The notes under the pieces were generated by a model, which saw nothing but the letters and a program-made list of their open reading frames with translations, was not told the origin of the DNA and ran no database searches. A DNA stretch of 42,443 bases from Acrasis kona. Taxonomy: Eukaryota; Heterolobosea; Eutetramitea; Acrasida; Acrasidae. Position numbers and translations under genes: made by a program. This document shows positions 1 through 11,159 of this stretch, one piece after another. The first letter of the stretch is position 1. The number at the start of each line of letters is the position of its first letter. The stretch is from positions 1 through 42,443 of the forward strand of contig JAOPGA020001165.1 in NCBI GenBank assembly GCA_026419775.2, given 5' to 3'.

Positions 1-1260
1 TCACTTTCCAACCGACAACATTTATCATCGAACGTCGACTATGCCTACCAAGTGGTGGATCTGTTACTTAACCTACTAAAGAACAACAAATTAAAAAAGA
101 TCATCACGTACCATCTCATCCTACAATTACTTTTAGAACTACTCAGCGTCAAGAACGGATCGGTGTCGCTACACGACTCTCACATTTCTCTCCTATGTGA
201 CTCGTTACAAGCATCTACATTAAGCGTCAAACAACTCTACCAACAACAAGACTGGTTCGAACTATTTTGCAAATTACAATGTCAACACGATTCGTTCCTC
301 CAATTAATCGACACCAAACCAGATCTCTTAATATCCAACATTCAAATCATCAACGATTTCGCAGACTCTGATTACTTTTACATCTCTCCCAAATCACAAC
401 AAGAGAGCGAACGAATCATCTTACATTCCTTCATCGCCATACGCGTCTTGTGTTTCAAATTAGATCAAATGGAAAATGTCGCAGATCGTTCTCCATTCAG
501 CTCTCACAACCTGTCGCCAATCAGCAGAATGTTTACCGATAAAACGGAACGACACATGGATTGGATGGACCGCTTGTTCAATCGAAGATTACAATCTCCC
601 AGCGCATTGAATCTGAACGATTTGATCTTGTTCAACAGCGCTCCGTTGATACCTTGTTACATTAAGGTCAACCTGCAAAAAAAACTCAATAACAACAAGA
701 GAAAGACTTTACAACAGTTACAATTATTGAATCGATTCGTTTTATTCGACGAGACCAATTTGTACATTGTGGAACCAAGAGACAACGCCAGCGGTTGGAT
801 CAAGAGTATGATTTGTCTAATGTATTTAAATGCATCCAGGGATCAGGAACAATTAAAGATTTGGAGTCAGGAGAGACAACGAAATAATGCGAGCCATGAG
901 ATGGAAGACGTGATTAGTTGCGAGCAGGTGATATGGTTCGATCGTAGCGAAAAATGTGAAATGGCACGTCGTTACATGATGGCCCAAGTGAATGCCGTCC
1001 ACATGCGAAAGAAGGGTGAATTGTATTTTGTAATTTATGGCAGCAACATGCCTGAGGAGGAAGTGCAACAGCCGGAAGAGGCGTTGGATTTGAGCATCCT
1101 TCAGGTGAAGCCGCAGTCGCCATCCAGTCCTCAAGTCACGGTGGTGAATGCACACAAGCCGTTGGAGAGCAATCATGTGTCGGCGTCGGCGAAGCAGGAT
1201 GTGGATCCTTTGCAGCAACAACCGGTCATGCACAGTTCCAAATATTATACTAAAAAATAA
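1..1260 (+). CDS. CLEC16A/Ema/GOP-1-like protein, C-terminal part (5' truncated by window)
   Basis: The frame is open from base 1, so the gene starts upstream; the GTG at 52 is not a real start. The visible ~420 residues resemble the C-terminal half of CLEC16A, a membrane-trafficking and mitophagy regulator. An N-terminal helical stretch rich in Leu (…YHLILQLLLELLS…) recalls the CLEC16A segment before its PH-like region. The segment FVLFDETNLYIVEPRDNASG (about 743-800) lines up with the CLEC16A strand …IYQMSLVEPDVSRLGWG…, and the later basic segment about 965-1010 lines up with the …QRLAKGRIQARRMK… helix. The last ~60 residues are low complexity. The family call rests on remembered similarity, not a search. 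The stop TAA (1258-1260) is embedded in an AATAAA at 1256-1261. Confidence 0.65.
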   Translation, partial: SLSNRQHLSSNVDYAYQVVDLLLNLLKNNKLKKIITYHLILQLLLELLSVKNGSVSLHDSHISLLCDSLQASTLSVKQLYQQQDWFELFCKLQCQHDSFLQLIDTKPDLLISNIQIINDFADSDYFYISPKSQQESERIILHSFIAIRVLCFKLDQMENVADRSPFSSHNLSPISRMFTDKTERHMDWMDRLFNRRLQSPSALNLNDLILFNSAPLIPCYIKVNLQKKLNNNKRKTLQQLQLLNRFVLFDETNLYIVEPRDNASGWIKSMICLMYLNASRDQEQLKIWSQERQRNNASHEMEDVISCEQVIWFDRSEKCEMARRYMMAQVNAVHMRKKGELYFVIYGSNMPEEEVQQPEEALDLSILQVKPQSPSSPQVTVVNAHKPLESNHVSASAKQDVDPLQQQPVMHSSKYYTKK

Positions 1261-1678
1261 AAATTAACCTTGTACCATTGTGTTGTTGTTCGCCTGATTG
1301 ATTAGTGCATTGTATAATTCTCTTAATACTTCGTATAATAAACAATTGTTTTTATTTGTTTCTTTTTCGACGATCGGTTCTGATATTCTGTGTAAGGACA
1401 ATTTGTACGTTGATTGCTGAATGTGCTTTTTTTACCCTCAAGCCTAAAAAAGGTCTGATTTTATACCCTTAAGCATAAAGGTCTTCTTCACGAAGCGTAA
1501 GATTCTTACCTTATTACTTATGTGAATAAGTGCTTCTTGTGACTTCCTATCGAGTACTCAACCTATCATTGCTTTTTACCCAACTCACACCTCGGCCATC
1601 GTCACCCATCACAAAGTGTCATGCTGTCAAAATAGAAATTCAAAGCACAGGAAGCAACCTGGTGCGGTGCCTTTATGT
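1261..1678. other. Intergenic region and 5' leader of the RasGAP gene
   Basis: No convincing gene is seen. Two imperfect copies of a ~22 nt unit (taccct..aagc.taaa..ggtct) lie at 1433-1455 and 1464-1484. A small inverted repeat (acttat/ataagt) follows near 1515-1530. A five-codon upstream ORF (ATGCTGTCAAAATAG, 1621-1635) and another out-of-frame ATG at 1675 precede the chosen RasGAP start. Confidence 0.5.
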
Positions 1679-4600
1679 ATGATGAAGAAGCCAATTGAAT
1701 ATCTTCCACAACCCTTTCAGACTGGTTTAGACAAGGAGAAGCTGATTGTGATTGTAGACTACTTGGACAATTACAAACAACGAGAACTCTTGACAGGAAT
1801 AGCACAGATACCACCGTTTGGGGGACAAACATCACAACGTAAGAATAGAGCTGGCGTTTATGCGGTAGTTTTCCTGAATGATCGTCATAAAGAAACACCC
1901 GTAAAGTTTTTTTCGCAAAACAATGACCCAAATAAAATCAACATGCGCCAACGCGTTGTTTTTATTCACGACAAACTGGAACAAGATGGAACCGATGGTC
2001 AAGAGACAAAGCCTTTGGAGAAATTATATTGCCAAGTATTAATTTTTGAAACCAAAGAGCACGGGAAACCTCAACTTGACGACAAAAAGATTGGAGGCAC
2101 AGAGCCCCTTTTAATCAACTATAACGACCTCAACATACCTGTAGAGTTCTCGCTTGCTTTGAGCAAGAGTGTACATATTCAGTATAGAATGATGCGTACC
2201 ACCGCAGTCAACTTTCATGATACATTCATCACAACATCCAGGGAAGATGACATTAGAGCAGCTCCACCCGTGGTACAGCAGCAACAAGAGTACTCCAAAC
2301 CAAAAATAATACACAGTGGGTACCTTCACAAGAAGGGCAGTGCTTTTCGTGGGGGTCCCACCCGTCGCTACATGGAACTCAACGAAGACCTGCTACTATT
2401 GGTTTATACGCTTGACAACAAGGGTGTCCACAATCCAAACGATCCGGAATTAATTTTGGTACTTGATACTGACTCTCTAGTTCTGGTGAGAAGAGATGAG
2501 AAGACTGACCAACAATTGGCGTTACAACGAAAGTTGGAAGAATCCACACAAAGACTAGGAGGTTCAGGCGCCGAAGAGGACACGTGGGACGACGATCAAT
2601 GGTACGACAGCAATAACATGTTTAACGTTGTAGAGTTCAAGAGAAGACAATTAGAAAAGAGAGGTCCCATCATGAGCATAGAAGAAATACACGCACATTA
2701 CAACAAGGCAGCAGCCACGAGCAAACAAAAGTATAGAATCAACATTACGGTACAGAGCGACTGGGTACAGGATGATTGGAGCGCTGACACCACTCACATT
2801 AACAATTTAAATTCCACAAGCACAAACAACACCAACCCATCACCAACAGTCTCGTCGCCCACATCACCAACATCACCCACTTTGGATCCATCATCATCAT
2901 CATCAGGCAAGAAGAAACATTTTTCATTCTTTCTAGAATGTCAATTATCACAAGGAAAGAAAAAGACTAGAAATCCACACAAGTTCAAGGTTGCAGATGA
3001 AAAGGATCAACAAGCATGGATCACTGCGCTCACACAAGCCATCCTAAACGAAGAAACCAACAAGGACCTAAGAGATCCCCACGAAGAAGTAATCAAAAAG
3101 ATTCAACCGTTCAGCGAATTCTTCTACTTGTTGACCGGAGACGAAAAGAGCGGAATCAAGGACACGGTCATCATCAATTGCTTCAACAGCATCACGTTGA
3201 GCGTAGCCGAGAAGATGGTAGTTCCGTTGCTCACCGTATTCGACTGTGCAGGAAGCACCCGAAGCAGCGTGGCCCTCATCAAATCTGCAATCACCACCGA
3301 AATTCAAAATGCATCCAGCGCAGCCACGTTATTTCGCAGGAACAGCTTGAGCAGCAAATTGGTCACTTTATTTTTCAAATTATACGGATTGGATTACCTC
3401 AAGCACAGCGTCGGCACGCTCGTCAAATCAATCATGAGACAAAATTTAAATTACGAAATCGACGACATGAAGATTCAAAACGGCGATAAAGTGGGTCAGG
3501 CAGATAAGAATGGAATCGCATTGAGTCAATTGGTGCAACAAACGATTGATTTGATTCTGGACAGATCCTTTTCTTATGCACCTCACGAAATTCGTTTGAT
3601 ATTGGCACATAGCATGGAGGTCACCAGGAGTCGATTTCCTGATAGCGGGGAAATATGCGTCGGGGGATTACTATTTTTGAGATTCTTTTGTCCCGCCATC
3701 TTGACCCCGCAACAATTCGGATTAGTGGACGTGAATATCGTAACGCCGCCCAATGCCCTTCGAACGCTGACGTTATTGACCAAAGCATTACAAAACATTG
3801 CCAATCAAATCAACATGGTCGACAACAAGAAGGAACAATTCATGGTTAGATTACAATCGGTGATGAGCGGCAACATGAGCAGGGTGAACGATTTTTTGAA
3901 ACGAATCGCAACGTACGAACCACATTTGCAATTGACGTCTGCACCCACCGTGATTCATCATTCGTCATCGATGAGAGCAAATCACAACAACATTGTGCCC
4001 GATCACATCAAATTGAAATGTTTAACATTGTTGACTCATTTTTATCAAGAGACTTTTGCTAAAAAGTTATTCAAGCCGGAGAGAGATGATGATAAGGAAA
4101 TCGAAATTGCATTTTTGAGATTTGCGGAAACTCTTTGTTTATTAGATAGGGAACAATTGGAAACACGAATCAAGGAATTAAAGAGCGTGGCTATTGTGAC
4201 ATCGTCACCTACCACGGTGACGAGTACTAGCGCTGTTGCTGTTGCTTGTGCAGAACAAACCAATACATCAGCAGAGAACAGCAACACATCTACGCCTACA
4301 GAAGCACCCGTTACAGAAACAATAGCGGTTGCTCCAGTGGTGGTGCCGGTGGTGGTACCTGTTTTGAGACCTAGTAGCCTTCGTAATCAATCGCCAAGAA
4401 GGAATGATAGTAAGAGCGATGATTTGATCGCACAAGTGTTGCAACAAGAGACCTTATTGAAACAACAGTCCCTAAGTGCACCTCTTTCATCAGTCACCAC
4501 TACCACCACAACGCCCACCACTACAACAGCGCCCATACTCATCAGAACGCCTCCCTCTCCCATCTCTCAGTCATTACCATCCACTCCAGATAAGAATTAC

Positions 4601-5041
4601 TTACAAATTGGATTGACCAGAGAGGTGGAGGAGGATCAGAGCAGTAGCAGTAGTAGCGAACCCATTACGCCACCAGAGAGCGTCAGTACCACCATTATGG
4701 AACGGATGCGGACTCAGAAGAAAATTATAAGGAGACCGAGCATGAGACCTTCTGATCCTAATTATCAACGAAACGTTCATCATCATCATCATCATCACGC
4801 TAATAGTACTACTGCTGTTCATAATAGTAGTAATAATAACATATACAGGAGTAGCACTGCACCACCTGAATCTTCTTCTCCCTTTTCATCATCGGATTCT
4901 CCACCGCCGAGTCCAACCAATAGTAATGAATCAATAACTCCAAGAAGACTAAACAATGTACAAATTAGAAGGAAGATTGTGAGGCCGCCAACACCGACTG
5001 CGAGCAATCTGAATCGAAGTATGCTATCGCCTAATAAATGA
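1679..5041 (+). CDS. Ras GTPase-activating protein with C2-like, PH and RasGAP domains
   Basis: This protein is predicted to stimulate GTP hydrolysis by Ras at membranes. The first in-frame ATGs are at 1679 and 1682; the open frame reaches back to 1526 but only through non-ATG codons, giving about 1,120 residues from 1679. A C2-like N-terminal region is followed by a PH domain starting at IIHSGYLHKKGSAFRGG (about residue 210) and resuming at the HKFKVADEKDQQAWITAL helix near 2970-3030. The two PH halves are separated by a ~180-residue insert containing Ser/Thr/Pro repeats. The RasGAP domain spans about residues 470-740. It has an arginine-finger-like LFRRNSLSSK near 3325 and the signature FLRFFCPAILTP near 3676. 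The C-terminal ~280 residues are low complexity, with seven His codons near 4780. AATAAA (5033-5038) abuts the TGA stop. Confidence 0.9.
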   Translation: MMKKPIEYLPQPFQTGLDKEKLIVIVDYLDNYKQRELLTGIAQIPPFGGQTSQRKNRAGVYAVVFLNDRHKETPVKFFSQNNDPNKINMRQRVVFIHDKLEQDGTDGQETKPLEKLYCQVLIFETKEHGKPQLDDKKIGGTEPLLINYNDLNIPVEFSLALSKSVHIQYRMMRTTAVNFHDTFITTSREDDIRAAPPVVQQQQEYSKPKIIHSGYLHKKGSAFRGGPTRRYMELNEDLLLLVYTLDNKGVHNPNDPELILVLDTDSLVLVRRDEKTDQQLALQRKLEESTQRLGGSGAEEDTWDDDQWYDSNNMFNVVEFKRRQLEKRGPIMSIEEIHAHYNKAAATSKQKYRINITVQSDWVQDDWSADTTHINNLNSTSTNNTNPSPTVSSPTSPTSPTLDPSSSSSGKKKHFSFFLECQLSQGKKKTRNPHKFKVADEKDQQAWITALTQAILNEETNKDLRDPHEEVIKKIQPFSEFFYLLTGDEKSGIKDTVIINCFNSITLSVAEKMVVPLLTVFDCAGSTRSSVALIKSAITTEIQNASSAATLFRRNSLSSKLVTLFFKLYGLDYLKHSVGTLVKSIMRQNLNYEIDDMKIQNGDKVGQADKNGIALSQLVQQTIDLILDRSFSYAPHEIRLILAHSMEVTRSRFPDSGEICVGGLLFLRFFCPAILTPQQFGLVDVNIVTPPNALRTLTLLTKALQNIANQINMVDNKKEQFMVRLQSVMSGNMSRVNDFLKRIATYEPHLQLTSAPTVIHHSSSMRANHNNIVPDHIKLKCLTLLTHFYQETFAKKLFKPERDDDKEIEIAFLRFAETLCLLDREQLETRIKELKSVAIVTSSPTTVTSTSAVAVACAEQTNTSAENSNTSTPTEAPVTETIAVAPVVVPVVVPVLRPSSLRNQSPRRNDSKSDDLIAQVLQQETLLKQQSLSAPLSSVTTTTTTPTTTTAPILIRTPPSPISQSLPSTPDKNYLQIGLTREVEEDQSSSSSSEPITPPESVSTTIMERMRTQKKIIRRPSMRPSDPNYQRNVHHHHHHHANSTTAVHNSSNNNIYRSSTAPPESSSPFSSSDSPPPSPTNSNESITPRRLNNVQIRRKIVRPPTPTASNLNRSMLSPNK

Positions 5042-5519
5042 AAAATATATTTTATTAATGTTGTTGTTGTTGTGTGGTCCTTCTTTTCCATTTCTTTTTG
5101 TTTTTTGTTGACTATTATTACCATCAAATATCGAATTTATATAACTGTATAATAAGCCTTGAAGTCAGTGGAGCGACCTACCCTTGCAGTTCTTGCTCAT
5201 ATTTTTGGTAAGATCAGATAACTTTAACAAAAAAACACAAGAAAAACGATTTAGATCTAGAGCCTACCAAGATGCCTGGACTTGATTATAATAAAAAGTA
5301 CAAGACTATTGATCTGGAAAAGAGAGGTCGTGTCTATATTCTACGGGGAATGATCAACGCCAAAAACAATTCCAGCTAAACGAGTATTTGAAATAAATTT
5401 AAGAGAATGACCACCCGCCAACATAATTTTTTTACTTTGCGTTTGACTTCAAGTCCTTTAATTACTTTTGATCAATTGAAATATTTCTTCCTTCCTTACA
5501 ATAAACCCTGACAATTGAC
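5042..5519. other. Intergenic region with one small ORF
   Basis: AT-rich spacer between the RasGAP stop and the receptor gene. The only coding-like item is the 35-codon ORF at 5272-5379, listed separately. No RNA gene or clear repeat was recognised. Confidence 0.4.
5272..5379 (+). CDS. Hypothetical 35-residue basic micro-ORF
   Basis: ATG at 5272 to TAA at 5377. The product begins MPGLDYNKKYKTIDLEKRG and is rich in Lys, Arg and Asn. No family is recognised. It could be a free small protein, the first exon of an undetected gene, or chance. There is no other support. Confidence 0.2.
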   Translation: MPGLDYNKKYKTIDLEKRGRVYILRGMINAKNNSS

Positions 5520-8500
5520 ATGGCAGGCAATTCGTTAAGGCTGTTTGTGTGGCTTGTATCGATTGCCTTAGCTCTAAGTAAGTACACATATTATAATCGA
5601 CTCTAATCATCCAAAGCAATCGAATTCCCACAAATAGTCTTCTATAATAATAATGTCGATTCACTATCATTTTCTGCAAATGGCGTGAGCAACAGCACAT
5701 CAAGTTCCACCAATCCATGCATGTGTATTGGTAATATTGATTCTGAAGATGCCAAAATCCGTTCGTGCCTCGTTACAACCACAAGCGGCTCTTCAACATT
5801 ATCATTTTCTGTGGTGGTAGATCAAGGTGGTATATGCAAATCTTTTACTTCACTATCGTCTACTATCGTCGCAACCCCAATGGCGTTTGTATTAACACTA
5901 GCGGTGGCACCATCTAGACCAAGTTACAACACAACGTACAACCAATTGATGTTATCTACCACACCTCCACTTAAAGGATCTACTATCCAAACAGTTATCA
6001 AACCCTCATCGTACCTACTTGTAACATCAACAGATACCATCATACCTTATGGTGTTGATTCTTCCAACAACAATGTATTTTTACTCACTCAAGAGATCAA
6101 GGATAGAATCATACAAAAAGAGCGAACAGAAAGGTCTTATCCATTGTTTATTCACAGCGTGCCTATTGCTTTGGTTGATTCCAGCACAAGTAAGATTAAC
6201 AAAACAATCGTATTAACTTCAATTCATAGGTTTGCCACTCACAGAATCTCTCGTGTTGTTCGATAGGGCGACAACAACAATGTTTCCTACTCTTGCCTTG
6301 GCTAACTACACCACAGATCTAAAACTCACACCACAAAACGGATTCGCCAATCTTAATGTACTCTTGAACATTGGAAGCAATCCCTTCAAGCTTGGAAACG
6401 TATCTACATATGATACAGGTTCGCATAATTTCCGTTATTCTTTTCCAACAATTGGTCAACAATCGGTGTACATCTCACAAGATTATAATACGGAGCCTCT
6501 TACACCACCAAATGTCGAGCTTCAAAACTACAAATTTGAAGTTTATGGTATGTTCCTAATCGTACAAATGATTGTAACTTTTATAGGCTTCTCATCAATG
6601 TCCCTCAACTATCAACCTAAATTCCCTGAAAATGGGATTGCGTGCGATCCTTATGGATTAAGTTCCATATCAATCTCCACTGGTTCGGGTGCTTTGGTCC
6701 AAGACACAACCTATCAAACTCCAAAAATAAAACTTGGTATCGCCTCGAACGTTGTAAACTGTTCTTGGATCTATGTAGGTGCTGGACCAGCTGCCTCAGG
6801 AATCAAATGCACCTGTCCGGTCCCTTTTACTACGGTTGGTGGCTCGTCCTTATGGATGTATCTTATACAATTGAACGGTCAAGATTGGCATGATGCATCA
6901 GTGACCCCAGGTCTGACCCATATGGCATCCATTATTTATAACGAACCATGTATGTATCATTTCGAATTCTTAACGTTTAATTATTTATAGTGCCATTCTC
7001 TGTCAAATTAACAAACCAACAAGTCATCAAGCCGTACAACACACCAATATATGGAGTGGAATTATCAGGTTTAGCATCAAGATACAATCCAGCAAACGGG
7101 GTCTATTCAGTCTTTGCTATCGGTCCCACTAATCAAACCATCAACATCACATCAAACTGCGTTTTTGATGGAACTTCATTCAAGTACACAGTAAGATCAA
7201 GTCATTCATCAAACTAAACATTTCATAGTGTAGCCAATTGACTTTCCTTAACTTTAATTCCCAGGACAATAGAACAAACACACTTTGTGGATGTAACACG
7301 TTCCCTGCTTTCCTTTACAGGAGCGTTCCTTGCAGTGTGAATCCATACCAAGCTGGCTGTCCCAACGTAATCACATGTCCAACTTCAACATGCAACATCA
7401 ACTTTGGAATTATGATTTCTTCAGAAAACAGTCGCCTCAGTTTATATTATGGAGATGGAATTAAAATATACGGACCTTTCGACGCTGGAAATCCCATCAC
7501 TACAAAATACGGAGTTACGCCCAAAAACATTCCAGTCTCCGGCAACAATTACACATTAACCATCAACATTAGGAACGGCCTACTGGTCAACACGCCCGAC
7601 TTACAATTTAAATTAAATTCCACCAGCCGATCACTTTCATCACCAAAATCACTTTCGCGATCACTTTTAGCAGTCACCAACTGCGATCCGATCCAAGGAC
7701 AACTCACTTTTATATCACCCACTCAGGCTGTGTCATCGGTTCCATTACCTTCGGTGACTGGATCTGAGTGCACGTATGAAATCAGCATCAGCATGGATTC
7801 AATCAATTATTATCCGCTCGACGGTCAATTCCTAAACTTTTACGCGCCATCCAACATTCAATTCAATCCTACAGGAATTATCGCCAGCGTGCAACCGATC
7901 CCATCTACATTTTTAATCACCGGAAACAATTTACCATTCAGCGACAACATCAAATTACTTTTCACCGTTTCAAATTACATTTATTATGGATCGTGTTCAT
8001 ACACCAACAGCACCACTTACAACTGCCTCACTCCTTATGTACAAGCCAGCGGAATTTCATTACCCACCAATGCATCCATTTCCATGCAATTAGATTCCGA
8101 TCCCAATCCTTACTTCGCCACTGGACTAAGGGTGATTTTTTTGGCCAGTAGCATTCCCTACATTGTAGCAATTAGTCCATCTGCCATTCCCATCAACACA
8201 CAAAGCATGGTCGACACCGATTTCAACGACGGAAGGTACAAATTAACGGTCAAGGGTCAAACGAGTCAAGTCGTTAATTGTTTATTCTATGCTACCAACG
8301 ACGCCAACGGAACCATCTTCAACAACACGAGAACATTTTTGGCGCCCATCGTCGCTCCATCCGATTACCAATTAGATTGCATCGTGCCGGCACCCGAAAT
8401 GTTTAGTTACTTCAACAACAACCGAACAGATATCGTCGTCAATAACACGCCCTTGCGAATGTACGTCAGGGTGATTAACTCGTTAGGAATCATCAGCGCA

Positions 8501-11092
8501 CCATCTCCACCAATCATCGCTTATTATCAACCCATACTCACCTACATCGTACCGAGCAGCTTGCCCGCATTCGGAGGCGACATGATTCGATTTTATGGAT
8601 CGGGATTAAATGTGGGATGGAAAAACGATGACATTTTGTTCATGATGGGAGGAATTCCACAAACGCAATTTTGCACGAATGTGAACAATACTTTCATCGA
8701 ATGCAAACAACCCACTCATTCGGAAGGAACCGTCAAATTGAGCATCTCGTTCAACAGTAATCAATATGTCGAATTTCCACCCGATGTAAATGTGGATGCA
8801 TGTGGTTACGGATTTACGTCGCCTGACTACACCGTAAAATGTACTCCTTGTCCACCGGGTACTTATAAACCAGATAGTGGATTCTTTGCATGCGTGCCTT
8901 GTGGTTATGGACTGTTCCAACCATCGCCTCAAGCCATTAACTGTCAGGGATGTCCCGATTTGACCACCACGTATACTAACTCAGCTACAAATCAAACCGA
9001 ATGCGATTGTCAACCTGGTAATTTCAGAGCTAACAATAGCATGCCTGGAGTGGCCTGTCTTCAATGTAGCGAATACGCCGTTTGTGCAGGTAATGGAACG
9101 GTACCGTACGCTAGACCAGGTCACTGGTATAACGCTGATCATAGCAAACCTGATTCAGCGGAATATCGATTCGAACAATGCATAAGTTATCCGGATCGAT
9201 GCGATGGTAAATTGTATGCGAGCAATGGTGGTTGTAAAATGGGTACCACCGGCATACAATGCTCTCAATGTGCAGTGGATTGGTTCTTATCCAACAATGA
9301 ATGTCAACAGTGTACGAACGACATTAAAACTAGATTCTTGGTCGTGGTGGTGGTCATCATCGTGTTGGTGATTGTGTTTTATAAATTTGCACAATTAAAA
9401 ATGACGTACTTGAGCAGCATCAGCATAGCGGTGAGTTATTTCCAATTGATCGCAGTGTTTGCGCTGAGCGATTTTCATTGGCCCGATAGCTTGAAATCTG
9501 CACTTTCTAGTTTACAATTCATTAATTTGAATTTGAACATTATTGTTCCTGAATGTGCGATTACCATCACTTATACTCTCAAATGGGCGCTCACGCTCTC
9601 TCTTCCGTTCATCTTTGGCGCGTTGTTAATGTTTGCGTTTAGCTTTGAATTGTTGAGATCCGTAGTGGTGACTTGGACGGGTCCATTGATTAAACCATGG
9701 GTGCCGAATTGGTACGTGGTCGACAAACGTAATTTCTTTACCAAATTCTGTACGGAATGTAGAAGAGATTTTATAGAAATGTTAACTGTGCCTAAAACAG
9801 GTCCAGAGATTCAAGAATTTGCTGATCAGTGCTTACATACCTTTATTGTGATTATTAGTTTTTGTTATGTTTTTGTGATTAGCAAAGCAGCGGAGATTTA
9901 TGATTGTGTTCAGGTGGAAGATGGTAGTTTCTTATTTGTGCTGGACACCACCTTGAATTGCTTCCAGCGCGATTGGTGGTGGTACTTTCCATTTAGTTTG
10001 ATATTGATGATTGCGTTCGGTATTGGCGTATTTGGTTTGTTCTTGTACTTGACTTTGAATAGACACAAGATTGCTACCGATAAACAATTTAATAATCGTT
10101 TCCGATTCTTGTTTGTTAGGTTTAGAAACGAAGCCTTGTATTGGGAAGCTGTGATTATTGTTAGAAAGTTGTTGATCAGCGCTAGCGTCTATATATTGAG
10201 TCGTTTCCAAATGTTGGTGATTTTGTTTGGCATTCTCGTCATCTTTGTTAGTTTCATCTTGCAAGTGCATCATGTTCCTTATCGTAGGGTGTTCCATAAC
10301 ATGATGGAGTATATTCAGTTGCTAACTACCGAATTCTTGTTGTTTGCTGGTCTGTTGTTCTTTGTAGGTAAATTCCCTAATCAGTTGAACTGGAGGTCTT
10401 TTGATTATGCTAATGCATTGGGTTATTTGACCATCGTGGTGGTTGTAATTTCGACTGTGCTTTTGGTGATGTTGATTATATTGGATATTGTTTCTCAAGT
10501 GAGACGTGATTGGAAACGAAGTAGGTTAAATAAAAAAAACAAAAATGTTTCTTCTTCTACTTCCAGTAACAGCGAATCTAACGATGATGTGACGTTGATG
10601 TCTCCTGTAGAGATGACCAATGTGGATTTGCCTCCTCAGGTTGTTGTTGATTCTGCTGTTGTTGAAATGGTTCCTGCTGGAACTGCTCAAAGTGTTCTTA
10701 GAAGGGCACTATTACGTGTAAAATGTAAAATATTAAACATTCCAAATGTTATTGTTGGTTACTATAAGGCCTTCCTCGCCTTTTTGGATAAAATAGAAGG
10801 AGAGGACTCTGAGGAGGATTGGGAATTGAGAAGAAAACAAATTATTCAGGACAAGTTGGATAAGGAACACGAAGAGTTGATGAGGATAGAAAGAGAAAAG
10901 GAGTTGGAGATTATGATTAAGGACGATGAGGAGAGAGGAAAATTAGAAATGTTGAAACAACAAGAAAACATGTCCACGTCTCTTCTTGACGATCATGACG
11001 ATATTGTTGAGAAACAAGCCTCACCAGCACCGAGTGTACAACCAGTTGAAGAAGAGTTTGTCAGTATATCAAAAGGAGACGACCTGTTTTAA
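5520..11092 (+). CDS. Large receptor-like multipass membrane protein (IPT/TIG-like, Cys-rich, about 9 TM)
   Basis: The six-exon model is 5520-5577, 5638-6189, 6230-6547, 6587-6949, 6991-7190 and 7229-11092. Introns are 38-60 nt, GT-AG, and all phases agree, giving 1,784 residues. A signal peptide (MAGNSLRLFVWLVSIALAL) leads a long Asn-rich ectodomain. This includes an IPT/TIG-like segment starting PILTYIVPSSLPAFGGDMI (about residue 930) and a Cys-rich ephrin-receptor/GCC2-GCC3-like block with CTPCPPGTYKPDSGFFACVPC (about 1030). Roughly nine hydrophobic segments follow (about 1200-1585), beginning with FLVVVVVIIVLVIVFYKF, then a charged coiled-coil-like cytoplasmic tail. The intron at 6548-6586 is 39 nt and open, so unspliced it would add 13 residues. 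The last acceptor could also be 7264 instead of 7228, in the same frame. A surface sensor or adhesion receptor is inferred; the ligand is unknown. The stop overlaps AATAAA at 11091-11096. Confidence 0.75.
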
Positions 11093-11159
11093 TAAATCTT
11101 TTAAATCTTTTGTTATTGAATGATTCAATTTACTTATTACAACCGAGGGAAATTGGTGA

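Noticed and set aside
853-1233. 126-residue ORF on minus inside the CLEC16A-like gene
   Set aside because: Antisense shadow of a frame with family similarity; Arg/His/Leu-rich product with no motif.
3016-3489. 157-residue alternative plus frame in RasGAP
   Set aside because: Overlaps the RasGAP domain in another frame; composition (Gln, Arg, His) is that of a shifted frame.
5140-5230. Possible tRNA-like sequence
   Set aside because: No cloverleaf with a proper T-arm GTTC box could be built; no tRNA seen elsewhere in spacers either.
9932-10297. 121-residue minus ORF in the receptor gene
   Set aside because: Antisense of TM-coding sequence; polar shadow.
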